Assembly (NCBI RefSeq): GCF_030145145.1
Contig: NZ_JAQYWD010000024.1
Span: forward strand, 1-64,000
Reading direction: 5' to 3'
Length of the DNA: 64,000 nt
Origin: Desulfobacula sp.
GTDB taxonomy: Bacteria > Desulfobacterota > Desulfobacteria > Desulfobacterales > Desulfobacteraceae
The notes under the pieces were generated by a model. That model was not told the DNA's origin. It ran no database searches and saw only the letters and a program-made list of their open reading frames with translations. The position numbers and the translations under genes are program-made. Position 1 is the stretch's first letter. Every line of letters begins with the position of its first letter. Below are positions 52,166 through 62,252 of this stretch, one piece after another.

Positions 52166-55134
52166 AGCTGTCTGATCTGATCAAAGGGTGTTTGTTGACT
52201 TCATCTGCCCCGTTAACGGCTGGGGCAAACCATGATCCTGATATCAGTGCCATTGCCTCAAACTCCAGGGACATCCAGCCGGGCGGATTGTTCATTGCCA
52301 TTAAGGGCTTTATGGCGGATGGAAATGATTATATTGAACAGGCCTTTGAACGAGGAGCCGTTGCCGCCATCGCCGAAACCAATCCCAAAAATCTGGACAA
52401 TATCATCCTGGTTGAAAACCCAAGGCGCGCCATGGCCACTATTGCCACCAATTTTTATGGCCATCCATCAAAGGGATTGACCCTGGTCGGCATCACCGGG
52501 ACCAATGGGAAAACCACAACCACCTGGCTTTTGGAAAGCATTTTCAAGGCCTGTGGATTTGCCACCGCTGTCATTGGCACCATTAATATCCGGTACAAGG
52601 ATCAAACGGTTGATAACCCCGTAACAACACCGGATTCCATTGATCTTCAAAGAACCCTTTATGAGATGAAAAAAGCCGGTGTGACCCATGTCATCATGGA
52701 AGTCTCTTCCCATGGACTGGACCTGAACAGGGTGGATGGCTGCCGGTTTGATGCCGGGGTATTTACCAATCTGACCCGGGACCATCTGGATTATCACAAA
52801 ACCCTGGATGCTTACTATCAATGCAAAAAACGATTTTTCACCCAATTCCTCGGACCCCATGGAACGAACAATGCACCGGCTGTATTGAATATTGATGACC
52901 CTAAAGGGAAAGCCTTATTCAACTGCCTGCCCTATACCACCATTGGTGTCAGCACACGAATGCGAACAGATATTTTTGCTGAAGGTGTCACCGATACGAT
53001 TCAGGGTTTGTCAGGACCCATTCACCTGCCCAATGGCTCCTTTAACCTGACATCCTTTCTTACCGGCCGGTTTAATTTAGAAAATATTTTGTGTGCTGCC
53101 GGTGCGGCTCACGCGTTACATATCGACGTGAAATCGATCAAAAAGGGGCTGGAAAACTGCCATGCCATTCCAGGTCGACTGGAAAAAATAAAGACCCCCC
53201 TTGACCGACACATATTTGTCGATTATGCCCATACCCCGGATGCTTTGGACTCTATTTTACGCACCTTAAAACAAAGAGCCCCCAAACGGCTCATCACTGT
53301 TTTCGGGTGCGGGGGAGACAGGGATCGCTCAAAACGGCCCTTAATGGGTCAGATTGCCGGCAACCTCAGTGACATTGCCATTTTGACCTCAGATAACCCG
53401 AGATCCGAACATCCCGATGCCATTATTACGGATATCCTGGAAGGGATGGCCAATTTTCACCGGCTTTCCGATACAGATCTTGTATCAACCCCGTTCAAAA
53501 AAGGATACCAGATTGAAGTTGACCGGAAAAAAGCCCTTAAACGAGCCCTTTTTATTTCAAAACCCGGGGACATCATTATTGCTGCAGGTAAAGGGCATGA
53601 AACCTACCAGATCACCCGGGCAGGCACCCTGCATTTAGACGACAAGGAAGAACTGCAGAACGCGGCCATTGAATTTGCCGAACAGTTCACCCCCATTCCA
53701 TGGTGTACAGCAGATCTGTCCCGGGCATTAGACTGTGAGCCGGTCATGTCTACCCTTGACCCCCATCATTGCTTTGCCGGGATTTCCACGGACTCAAGAG
53801 CCATTGATGACACCCGGATTTTCCTTGCCCTTAAAGGGGAACGCTTTGACGGACATGTCTTTGTTCAGCACCTCATGGAGAAAGGGATACAAGGGTTTAT
53901 TACCCAAAAAGGCTTTTGGGATACCCTGGACGGAACCACCCGGAAAAAAATCAACCAAAAAAATCTGGTTCTTTTTGAAGTGGGGAACACGGTAACGGGA
54001 TTGGGGCAGCTGGGTCTTTACCAACGGAACCGTTCCAATGTTAAACTGATTGCCATTACCGGTTCCAGCGGAAAGACAACCACCCGAAAAATCACCGAAG
54101 ACCTGTTCAACACGCAATTTCATACCCATGCCACCATTGGAAATTTTAACAACGAGATCGGTTTGCCGTTAACCCTTTTAAATCTTTCCGCTGCCCATGA
54201 ATGGGCCATCGTGGAAATGGGGATGAATCATCCGGGTGAAATATCCCGGCTGAGCCGAATCGCACGGCCGGATATTGCCATGGTGATCAACACCGCCGGG
54301 GTTCATCTTGAAGGGCTTGGCAGCGTGGATAATGTTGCCGCTGCCAAGGCGGAGATTTTTGACGGCATCCGGGAAAACGGCACAGCAATTCTTTTTGCCG
54401 ATGATCCCAGACGGGAAATACTTGAAACAGCAGCCAGGAAAAACAGCGCCATCAAAACCCTTCTGTTTTTTGGTGCCAATGATGACGCCATGATCCAGCC
54501 GGTCCATATTCACCCGTCAGAAACCGCCACTGACTTTACCGCCCGGTTTGACGATCAAGAGGTCCATTTTTCCATCCCCTCCCCTGCTCTTTTTATGGTT
54601 AACAATTGCCTGGCTGCCATTTGTGCGGCCAGGACGGCAGGAATCCCCATAAAAAACATTCAAAAAGGGCTTAAGGCCTTTACCCCTGTATCCGGCAGAA
54701 TGACTATTTTCAGGCTATCCGAATCAATCCATATGATCGATGACACCTATAATGCAAACCCTGCTTCCGTGACCCAGGCCTTGAATACCCTGCACAGGGT
54801 CAGTGGCGGCAGCAATAGCATTGCCGTTCTCGGGGATATGCTGGAACTGGGCGAAGAATCAGACCGACTTCATCGACAGATCGGCCAGGCAGCCGCTGTG
54901 TTGGGGATCTCCAAATTATTTTTTTTCGGAACCCAGGTAAAACACATGATCGAAGGGGCCATTGAAAACGGATTTTCAGCAGACAATATATTTCACGGCA
55001 CAAAAGAGGAGATTGCTCAAAAGGTGGTGGAAGCCGCAGACAAAAACACCTGGGTTCTCGTAAAAGGCTCCAGGGGTATGGCCATGGAAACTGTTATATA
55101 CACACTTCAAAAAATATTAAAGTCCACTTGTTAA
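52162..55134 (+). CDS. murEF: MurE-MurF fusion: UDP-MurNAc-tripeptide and -pentapeptide ligase
   Basis: 990 residues. Residues 1-510 are MurE (ATP site GTNGKTTT at 113-120; DNPRSEHP at 411-418, the signature for meso-diaminopimelate as substrate). Residues about 515-990 are MurF (GSSGKTTT at 634-641; DDTYNANPAS). There is no stop or frameshift between the halves, and no separate murF elsewhere in the cluster. One protein would add meso-DAP and then D-Ala-D-Ala in turn. ATGA overlap with ftsI. Confidence 0.95.
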   Translation: MKLSDLIKGCLLTSSAPLTAGANHDPDISAIASNSRDIQPGGLFIAIKGFMADGNDYIEQAFERGAVAAIAETNPKNLDNIILVENPRRAMATIATNFYGHPSKGLTLVGITGTNGKTTTTWLLESIFKACGFATAVIGTINIRYKDQTVDNPVTTPDSIDLQRTLYEMKKAGVTHVIMEVSSHGLDLNRVDGCRFDAGVFTNLTRDHLDYHKTLDAYYQCKKRFFTQFLGPHGTNNAPAVLNIDDPKGKALFNCLPYTTIGVSTRMRTDIFAEGVTDTIQGLSGPIHLPNGSFNLTSFLTGRFNLENILCAAGAAHALHIDVKSIKKGLENCHAIPGRLEKIKTPLDRHIFVDYAHTPDALDSILRTLKQRAPKRLITVFGCGGDRDRSKRPLMGQIAGNLSDIAILTSDNPRSEHPDAIITDILEGMANFHRLSDTDLVSTPFKKGYQIEVDRKKALKRALFISKPGDIIIAAGKGHETYQITRAGTLHLDDKEELQNAAIEFAEQFTPIPWCTADLSRALDCEPVMSTLDPHHCFAGISTDSRAIDDTRIFLALKGERFDGHVFVQHLMEKGIQGFITQKGFWDTLDGTTRKKINQKNLVLFEVGNTVTGLGQLGLYQRNRSNVKLIAITGSSGKTTTRKITEDLFNTQFHTHATIGNFNNEIGLPLTLLNLSAAHEWAIVEMGMNHPGEISRLSRIARPDIAMVINTAGVHLEGLGSVDNVAAAKAEIFDGIRENGTAILFADDPRREILETAARKNSAIKTLLFFGANDDAMIQPVHIHPSETATDFTARFDDQEVHFSIPSPALFMVNNCLAAICAARTAGIPIKNIQKGLKAFTPVSGRMTIFRLSESIHMIDDTYNANPASVTQALNTLHRVSGGSNSIAVLGDMLELGEESDRLHRQIGQAAAVLGISKLFFFGTQVKHMIEGAIENGFSADNIFHGTKEEIAQKVVEAADKNTWVLVKGSRGMAMETVIYTLQKILKSTC

Positions 55135-55140
55135 GGGGTT

Positions 55141-55278
55141 ATGATGGATCATTTCAGGGAAAAACGATCGGTGGGAGAGAGACGACAATTCACGTACACA
55201 GCGCATGTTCCTGAAAGACGATCCGGAAAAGACAGAAGAAAAATCAGCGCACGCAATTCGAAAATAAAGAAGGAATAG
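55141..55278 (+). CDS. 45-aa Arg-rich ORF between murEF and mraY
   Basis: Short basic protein, with VGERRQFTYTAHVPERRSGK in its middle. The ATG has AAGGGG six bases upstream and begins six bases after the murEF stop; it ends 12 bases before mraY. The ERRSGKDRR pattern resembles Arg-rich linkers next to PilZ and GGDEF domains. Position and ribosome site favour a real gene. Confidence 0.6.
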   Translation: MMDHFREKRSVGERRQFTYTAHVPERRSGKDRRKISARNSKIKKE

Positions 55279-55289
55279 GGTTACACAAA

Positions 55290-56369
55290 ATGCTTTACCA
55301 ATTTTTATATCCTTACCATATCGATTATTCGATTTTGAATATCTTTCGATATATTACCTTCAGAACCATTTATGGCGGCCTGACAGCCTTTTTAATTTGT
55401 TTTCTGTTCGGACCGTTTGTTATCCGGAAACTTTCCCAGATGCAGGTCGGACAAATCATCCAGACCGATGGGCCGCAATCCCATCTGGGAAAACAGGGAA
55501 CCCCCACCATGGGGGGGCTTCTGATTCTTTTTTCCATTTTCACCACCACGGTGATCTGGGGAAATCTGTCGAATCATTACGTGACCATTTTCCTTCTGGC
55601 CCTGATCCTTTTCGGCCTTATCGGATTTATCGATGATTACCTTATGCAGGTAAAAAAAAGGAACATGGGGTTCACGGCCAAAGGCAAATTCCTGATCCAG
55701 ATCCTGTTCGCCTTGATCATCAGCTGGCTCATCTACAATTGTCCTGATTTTGATTCCAGCCTGACCATTCCGTTTTTAAAGGACGTTTCCCCGGACCTGG
55801 GCATCTGGTATATTCCGTTTGCCTGCCTCGTGATTGTGGGGACCTCCAATGCCGTAAACCTGACCGACGGTCTTGACGGGCTTGCCATCGGCCCCTATAT
55901 CGTTGCCAGTGTCACCTACATGTTTTTTGCCTATGTTGCCGGGCATGTCCAGATTGCAGACTATCTGCATGTCCGGCATATTACCTCTGCCGGTGAAATA
56001 ACAGTGGTCTGCGGAACCCTGGCAGGTGCCGGGTTAGGATTCCTCTGGTTTAATGCCCATCCTGCCCAGATCTTTATGGGAGATTCCGGTTCGATTCCCC
56101 TGGGTGGCATTCTAGGCACCATTGCCATTATTACAAAACAGGAAATCCTGCTGTTGATTGTGGGCGGACTGTTTGTCATCGAGGCCTTGTCCGTTATCAT
56201 TCAAGTCTCCTATTTTAAACTGACAAAGGGGAAAAGGGTATTTCGAATGGCCCCCTTACACCACCATTTTGAGCTGAAAGGGTGGCATGAATCAAAAGTG
56301 ATTGTACGGTTCTGGATTATTTCCATTACCCTGGCATTAATCTCATTAAGCACATTGAAAATAAGATAA
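55290..56369 (+). CDS. mraY: phospho-MurNAc-pentapeptide transferase MraY
   Basis: 359 residues, ten membrane segments. Catalytic blocks: GLIGFIDDYLMQVKKRN, NAVNLTDGLDGLA, MGDSGSIPLGG and the HHHFELKGW loop. Forms lipid I on undecaprenyl phosphate. Stop and next start are adjacent (TAAATG). Confidence 0.97.
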   Translation: MLYQFLYPYHIDYSILNIFRYITFRTIYGGLTAFLICFLFGPFVIRKLSQMQVGQIIQTDGPQSHLGKQGTPTMGGLLILFSIFTTTVIWGNLSNHYVTIFLLALILFGLIGFIDDYLMQVKKRNMGFTAKGKFLIQILFALIISWLIYNCPDFDSSLTIPFLKDVSPDLGIWYIPFACLVIVGTSNAVNLTDGLDGLAIGPYIVASVTYMFFAYVAGHVQIADYLHVRHITSAGEITVVCGTLAGAGLGFLWFNAHPAQIFMGDSGSIPLGGILGTIAIITKQEILLLIVGGLFVIEALSVIIQVSYFKLTKGKRVFRMAPLHHHFELKGWHESKVIVRFWIISITLALISLSTLKIR

Positions 56370-57734
56370 ATGACACTTCAAGAAAAAAAATCATCCTATT
56401 TTCTGATCATTGGTCTGGGGACCTCAGGGATTTCCATGGCCAAATTCCTGCATGCCAGCGGCCAGGAGGTCGTGGCCACGGATATTGACCCCGCCAGAAC
56501 CGACAGGGCAAAGCAACTCAATGATCTGGGCATTCGAACCGAAATCGGGTTTCACAACCCAAAAACCTTTAACCAGGCAGCAGTTCTGGTTCCCAGCCCC
56601 GGGATCCCCTTAACCCTTGAGCCCATCAAAACAGCCGCAGCCAGGGGGGTTCCCATCTCAGGGGAATTGGACATTTTCTCCCGGTACAATGATCTTCCCA
56701 TCATTGCCATTACCGGCACCAACGGCAAGACCAGCACCACCACATTGATCGGTGACATGCTGACCGCCTGCGGCAGGACCCCTTTTGTGGGAGGAAATAT
56801 CGGGACGCCTTTGGTGGATCACTTGATGAACAAACGAAACACAGATGTCATTGTGGCTGAAATATCCAGTTTTCAGCTGGATCTTGCAAAAACGTTTAAA
56901 CCGGATGTCGGGGTATTGTTAAATATTTCCGAGGATCACCTGGACCGATACGACACCTACACCGCCTATGAAACGTCTAAATGGCGTCTGTTTGACCATC
57001 AGGATGCCGACGACAAAGCCGTGATCAATCACTCTATTTCAGGGTTTGAAAAAAAAATCAAGACCCTCCGGTCCAGGGTGTTTGCCTTTTCATCCACCCA
57101 GGGCATCCCGACCCCATGGGGGGCTCACATCGGTTCAAACGACATTCAGGTCATCACAAAGGCGTTGAATTACCGAATAAAAACAGACGTCCTCAAAGAA
57201 CTCCAAGGCACGCACAACCGGGAAAACATTGCAGCAGCCGTTCTTGCCTGCCTGGCCGTTGATGCGGATATCAACGGTATTTTAAACGGATTGAACACCT
57301 TTAAAAACTTACCCCACAGAATGAAGTTGATTCATACCATTGATGGTATTTCTTTTTATGATGATTCCAAGGCAACCAATACGGATGCCGTCATCCGTGC
57401 ACTGGCGTGCTTTGACAAAAATGTTCTCCTGATACTGGGAGGCAGGGAAAAGGGAACAAATTTTTCCCTGCTGATCCCGGCGGTGCAACACCGTGTCAAA
57501 ACCATTATTGCCATTGGAGAATCCAGGAAACACATCCAGGAAACCTTTGAAAACGTCTGCCGGGTCATACCGGCAGACACCATGAAAGATGCCGTTCAAA
57601 AGGCGTTTAATGCTGCAGCAGGAGATGATGTTGTCCTACTCTCCCCTGCCTGTGCAAGCTTTGACATGTATGCGAACTATGCCCAGAGAGGAACTGATTT
57701 TATAACCCATGTCACTGAACTTGGAAACAAATAA
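56370..57734 (+). CDS. murD: UDP-MurNAc-L-alanine--D-glutamate ligase MurD
   Basis: 454 residues with IIGLGTSGISMAKFL at the N-terminus, ATP site GTNGKTSTTTLIGDML, SEDHLDRYD, and LILGGREKGTNFSLL. Complete and in the usual place. Confidence 0.96.
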   Translation: MTLQEKKSSYFLIIGLGTSGISMAKFLHASGQEVVATDIDPARTDRAKQLNDLGIRTEIGFHNPKTFNQAAVLVPSPGIPLTLEPIKTAAARGVPISGELDIFSRYNDLPIIAITGTNGKTSTTTLIGDMLTACGRTPFVGGNIGTPLVDHLMNKRNTDVIVAEISSFQLDLAKTFKPDVGVLLNISEDHLDRYDTYTAYETSKWRLFDHQDADDKAVINHSISGFEKKIKTLRSRVFAFSSTQGIPTPWGAHIGSNDIQVITKALNYRIKTDVLKELQGTHNRENIAAAVLACLAVDADINGILNGLNTFKNLPHRMKLIHTIDGISFYDDSKATNTDAVIRALACFDKNVLLILGGREKGTNFSLLIPAVQHRVKTIIAIGESRKHIQETFENVCRVIPADTMKDAVQKAFNAAAGDDVVLLSPACASFDMYANYAQRGTDFITHVTELGNK

Positions 57735-57735
57735 A

Positions 57736-58863
57736 ATGATCGGTCCCACAAAACCCATTCACCCGTTTTTCAATGAAAAAAGCATTCTTTTTCCGGTGAT
57801 TCTTCTGTCTGGAATCGGTATCATCATGGTGTATTCAGCCAGTTCTTCCATCAGCATGGAAACTTACAATTCAGCATTTCATTATATGAAAAAACAGGCT
57901 CTCTTCTTTGGCATCAGTTTGTGTGTCATGTTTATCACCGCCTCTTTTCCCTATAAACTTTACCGGCGGATATCCTATCTGATCCTGTTTGCCGCCATTG
58001 TCCTGCTGGTGGCCGTACTCGTTCCCGGGTTAAACGTTAAAGCCGGGGGCGCCCACCGGTGGCTGGACCTGGGCGGTTTCACCTTTCAACCCGCTGAATT
58101 TGCAAAACTGGCCCTCATTCTTTTTCTAGGATATTCCCTGTCCAAAAAACAGGACATGATAAAATTGTTTTCCGTGGGATTTATCCCCCATGCGGTTATT
58201 TTTACTTTCTTTGCCTGTTTGATCATTCTTCAACCTGATTTTGGAACCATTGTGGTGCTGGGAATGATCACCTGGGGCATGATGTTTATTGCCGGGGTTA
58301 AGATCATTCATCTGCTGTCTCCAACCCCTTTGCTGGCCCCGGTGATTTATTTTTGGGTGTATAAGGTTGACTACCGGCTGGAAAGAATTTTGACGTTTTT
58401 AAACCCCTGGGATGATCCCTATAACACCGGATACCAGATCACCCACTCTTTAAAAGCCTTTGGGTCAGGTGGTATTTTCGGGAAAGGCATTGGGCTTGGG
58501 ATGCAGAAAATGCACTACCTTCCGGAACCCCACACAGATTTTATTTTTTCCATTATCGGCGAAGAGCTTGGACTGATCGGCGTGCTGACGGTTCTATCCC
58601 TGTATTTAGTCTTATTGATGAAAGGGATCACCATCGCCAAAACAGCAGACACTGTTTTTGGGACCATCACTGCCACCGGATTGACCCTTTATATCGGGAT
58701 CCAGGTCATCATCAATACCGGTGTTGCGTTAGGGGTTCTGCCGACAAAAGGTCTTACCCTTCCATTTATCAGTTATGGGGGAACCTCCCTGGTGATCAAT
58801 ATGGCTGCCATGGGAATTTTAATGAATATCGGGGCATCAAAAAAAAATGGACAAGCAATTTAA
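57736..58863 (+). CDS. ftsW: septal peptidoglycan glycosyltransferase FtsW
   Basis: 375 residues from the ATG at 57736, directly after the murD stop; about ten membrane segments. SEDS-family motifs: GGAHRWLDLGGFTFQPAEFAK and GGTSLVINMAAMGILMNI, with SYGG before it. Works with FtsI at the septum. Overlaps murG by 17 bases. Confidence 0.95.
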   Translation: MIGPTKPIHPFFNEKSILFPVILLSGIGIIMVYSASSSISMETYNSAFHYMKKQALFFGISLCVMFITASFPYKLYRRISYLILFAAIVLLVAVLVPGLNVKAGGAHRWLDLGGFTFQPAEFAKLALILFLGYSLSKKQDMIKLFSVGFIPHAVIFTFFACLIILQPDFGTIVVLGMITWGMMFIAGVKIIHLLSPTPLLAPVIYFWVYKVDYRLERILTFLNPWDDPYNTGYQITHSLKAFGSGGIFGKGIGLGMQKMHYLPEPHTDFIFSIIGEELGLIGVLTVLSLYLVLLMKGITIAKTADTVFGTITATGLTLYIGIQVIINTGVALGVLPTKGLTLPFISYGGTSLVINMAAMGILMNIGASKKNGQAI

Positions 58864-59950
58864 CATCATCATAGCCGGTGGAAAAACCGGCGGCCACCTT
58901 TTCCCGGGGATTGCCATCGCCCAGGCCCTGGAAAGGAGCCATCCGGATGTGGGGATTCTTTTCGTTGGCACCACAGCCCCCTTTGAAACCCAAACCCTTG
59001 AAAAATACGGGTATGCCCACAAGGGCATCCTCTCAAAACCCATTAAAGGCGGCAGTCTGCCTAAAAAAATGGTTTCCATCAGCCTGCTGCTGATTTCACT
59101 GATTCAGTCCCTGGTGATCATCCTTCGCCAAAAACCCGATTTTGTACTGGGAGTGGGGGGATTTTCTTCTTTTACCGTTGTTCTGGCAGCCTGGATACTG
59201 GGGATTCCCAGTGCCATCCAGGAACAAAACGCCATCCCGGGACTGACCAACCGTTTGCTGTCAAAATTTACCCAGACCATTTTTACCGCTTTTAAAGAGA
59301 CAAAAGGATTTGTCAACAACCCAAAAGTGATCTATGTGGGCAATCCTGTCCGAAAAACAGATCCCATGGCATCCGGCAGTCGACTAAACCTAACACAGTT
59401 TAATCCAGACAAGTTTACCCTTTTGATCACGGGGGGAAGCCAGGGTGCGGGCAGTATCAATATGGCCGTTATGGATGCCCTGGCATTGATGGACCCTGCC
59501 GACACCCTCAATATTATCCATCAAACCGGGATAACGGATGAATCTGTTGTCCAAAAACAATATGACGACCTAAAGGTACCGGCAACGGTGAACGCCTTTT
59601 TTCATGACATGCCGCGATTGCTGGATATGGCCGATCTTGCCATCACCAGGGCCGGGGCTGGAACCATTTCCGAACTGTGTATCAAAGGCCTGCCTGCCAT
59701 CCTGGTGCCGTTCCCCCATGCCGCAGATGACCATCAAACCGTTAATGCAAAAGCCCTTGAAAATCAGGGTGCAGCGGTGATGATCAAGGACAATGAACTG
59801 ACAGGGCAGCGATTAAAAGAAACCCTGGACGGCCTGATCGGAAACAAAACAAGGCTGGCTCACATGGCTGAAATGTTACAGCACCTGGCCATGACCGATG
59901 CGGATGAACGCATAGCAGCCCATATTTTAAAACAAGGAATTAAGGCGTAA
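58847..59950 (+). CDS. murG: lipid II synthase MurG
   Basis: 367 residues. GT-B glycosyltransferase with GGKTGGHLFPGIAIA, GVGGFSSF, LITGGSQGAGSIN and AGAGTISELCIKGLPAILVP. Adds GlcNAc to lipid I. Confidence 0.96.
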   Translation: MDKQFNIIIAGGKTGGHLFPGIAIAQALERSHPDVGILFVGTTAPFETQTLEKYGYAHKGILSKPIKGGSLPKKMVSISLLLISLIQSLVIILRQKPDFVLGVGGFSSFTVVLAAWILGIPSAIQEQNAIPGLTNRLLSKFTQTIFTAFKETKGFVNNPKVIYVGNPVRKTDPMASGSRLNLTQFNPDKFTLLITGGSQGAGSINMAVMDALALMDPADTLNIIHQTGITDESVVQKQYDDLKVPATVNAFFHDMPRLLDMADLAITRAGAGTISELCIKGLPAILVPFPHAADDHQTVNAKALENQGAAVMIKDNELTGQRLKETLDGLIGNKTRLAHMAEMLQHLAMTDADERIAAHILKQGIKA

Positions 59951-59954
59951 CCCC

Positions 59955-61322
59955 ATGTATCAAAAAAATTACCATATCCATTTTGTTGGCATCGCCGGCA
60001 TTGGCATGAGCGGCATTGCAGGGCTTCTCTTACACCTTGGGTATAAGGTGTCCGGATCCGATCTAAAGCTCTCCCCCATCACCCAGCGACTTGAAGCGAA
60101 TGGCGCCATCATTTTCCAGGGTCACAGTAAAGAACAGGTCACTGGTGCCAACGTGGTGGTCACCTCATCGGCCATTTCCCAGGAAAATCCAGAAGTCATT
60201 CGGGCAAAAGAACTATCTGTTCCCATTATTCCCAGGGCTGAAATGCTGGCGGAACTCATGCGGATTAAATATTCCATTGCCGTCTCCGGTGCCCATGGCA
60301 AAACGTCCACCACCTCCATGATCGCTCAAATTCTCAACACAGCGGGCTTAGATCCCACCGTGATCATTGGCGGCCTTCTCCAGGGGCTTGATACCAATGC
60401 ATTACATGGAAAAGGAGAGTATATTGTTGCCGAAGCCGATGAAAGTGACGGGTCTTTTTTAAAATATTCCCCGGCCATTGCCGTTGTCACCAATATTGAC
60501 CTTGAACACCTGGATTTTTACACGGATATTGAAGACATTAAAGACACATTTGTTCAGTTTATCAATTCCATTCCCTTTTATGGCCTTGCCATTCTCTGTC
60601 TTGACAATGAACACATCCAGGATATCCTCCCCCGGATAAAAATCCGCTACACCACCTATGGTATGACAGCCCAGTCCGACCTCCAGGCCAGGGAAATCTC
60701 CTTTCAGGGCAGCAAAAGCTTTTTTAAGGTCTTCACCCATGAAAAACACCTGGGAGACATCCAACTGAACATGGCCGGAAATCATAATATCGCCAACGCT
60801 TTGGCAGGAATTGCCACAGCCCTTGAACTGGACATCCCCTTTAACACCATCAAGACCGCATTGGAACAGATTGAGGGGGTTAAACGGCGACTTGAAATCA
60901 AAGGGGAAAAAAAAGGCATCACCGTTATGGATGATTATGGTCATCATCCCACTGAGATCATGGCAACCCTGACAGCCGTCCGGCAAAGCTACCAGGACAA
61001 GCGCCTGATGGTGGTATTCCAACCCCATCGGTACACCCGGACCAAAGAATTATTCCATGAATTCACCCGATCCTTTTATCAGTCGGATATCCTGATCATC
61101 CTCCCGATTTATGCGGCAAGTGAGCAGGAAATCAAAGGGGTGGACGCCCAGCATCTGTGCGAGGGGATCAGGGAACATGGCCATAAAGAGGTATCCTATG
61201 CCCCGGATTTCAATCAGGCATTATCCATGATCACCCATAAGGCGAAAGAAGGGGATATTGTCCTGACCCTGGGAGCAGGGGACATCTACACTTTGGGAGA
61301 AACATTAATTGATATATTGTAA
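59955..61322 (+). CDS. murC: UDP-MurNAc--L-alanine ligase MurC
   Basis: 455 residues. HFVGIAGIGMSGIAGLLL at the start, ATP site GAHGKTSTTSMIA, EADESDGSFL, and DDYGHHPTEI. Complete. Starts four bases after murG. Confidence 0.97.
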   Translation: MYQKNYHIHFVGIAGIGMSGIAGLLLHLGYKVSGSDLKLSPITQRLEANGAIIFQGHSKEQVTGANVVVTSSAISQENPEVIRAKELSVPIIPRAEMLAELMRIKYSIAVSGAHGKTSTTSMIAQILNTAGLDPTVIIGGLLQGLDTNALHGKGEYIVAEADESDGSFLKYSPAIAVVTNIDLEHLDFYTDIEDIKDTFVQFINSIPFYGLAILCLDNEHIQDILPRIKIRYTTYGMTAQSDLQAREISFQGSKSFFKVFTHEKHLGDIQLNMAGNHNIANALAGIATALELDIPFNTIKTALEQIEGVKRRLEIKGEKKGITVMDDYGHHPTEIMATLTAVRQSYQDKRLMVVFQPHRYTRTKELFHEFTRSFYQSDILIILPIYAASEQEIKGVDAQHLCEGIREHGHKEVSYAPDFNQALSMITHKAKEGDIVLTLGAGDIYTLGETLIDIL

Positions 61323-61331
61323 CGGAAACGC

Positions 61332-62252
61332 ATGGTAAAAACAAACCACAATGCATATGCCGACCTGGTTCACCAATTCGATCTGCTGGTGGACGAACCC
61401 TTGAAAAAGTATACCGCTTTTAAGGTCGGCGGCCCGGCTGATTTCCTTGCACTGCCCAGGGACCAACATGCGTTGAAACAATTATTAAAAGCGGCATCAG
61501 ATTTAGATATGGCCGTTACCATTTTTGGGGGAGGCACCAACCTTTTGGTCACAGACAAAGGCATACGGGGCCTTGTGGTGGTGATGCAACACTTAAAATC
61601 CGAAATTCATATCACTGACGCCGGCCCGGGTAGAAAAACCATTTATGCCGAAACAGGGGAACGGTTGTCAAAAGTCTGCCGGTTTGCCATCCGTCACTCA
61701 CTCACCGGACTTGAATTTGCCGCAGGAATTCCCGGAACCATTGGCGGCGCCATCATCATGAATGCGGGCATACCCTCCGGGGAAATGTCAGACATTGTTC
61801 AGTCCATTGATGTATTAAACCCCCAGACCCAAACGGTTAAAACCATTGAAAAAAAAGACCTGGCGTTTTCCTACCGACACCTCAATTTGCCCGGGATCAT
61901 TGTCGCAGCAAGATTAAACCTGATGGAAGCCGCTGCGGAAGAAATCGAAACCACGTTTAAACAGAACCTGAACCAAAAAAAATCAACCCAGCCGATTGCC
62001 GCTGCCAGCGCTGGATGTTTCTTTAAAAATCCAGGCCAGGGCATGTCAGCCGGGGAGCTCATTGAACGCTCAGGACTCAAAGGCCTGAAAATGAATGATG
62101 CCATGGTATCCCCGATTCATGCAAACTATATTGTCAACACCTGCCATGCAACCTGCGAAGATATTCTTTTATTAAAACAGAAGATTCAAGAAACCGTATT
62201 CAAAAAATACCAGATTAACCTTGAAACAGAAGTGAGGATAAAAGGTGAATAA
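61332..62252 (+). CDS. murB: UDP-N-acetylenolpyruvoylglucosamine reductase MurB
   Basis: 306 residues of the short (type II) MurB form: TAFKVGGPADFL, GGGTNLLVTDKGIRG, FAAGIPGTIGGAIIMNAG, and SAGCFFKNP near the end, with Glu in the final helix. FAD/NADPH dependent. Overlaps ftsQ by eight bases. Confidence 0.96.
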   Translation: MVKTNHNAYADLVHQFDLLVDEPLKKYTAFKVGGPADFLALPRDQHALKQLLKAASDLDMAVTIFGGGTNLLVTDKGIRGLVVVMQHLKSEIHITDAGPGRKTIYAETGERLSKVCRFAIRHSLTGLEFAAGIPGTIGGAIIMNAGIPSGEMSDIVQSIDVLNPQTQTVKTIEKKDLAFSYRHLNLPGIIVAARLNLMEAAAEEIETTFKQNLNQKKSTQPIAAASAGCFFKNPGQGMSAGELIERSGLKGLKMNDAMVSPIHANYIVNTCHATCEDILLLKQKIQETVFKKYQINLETEVRIKGE

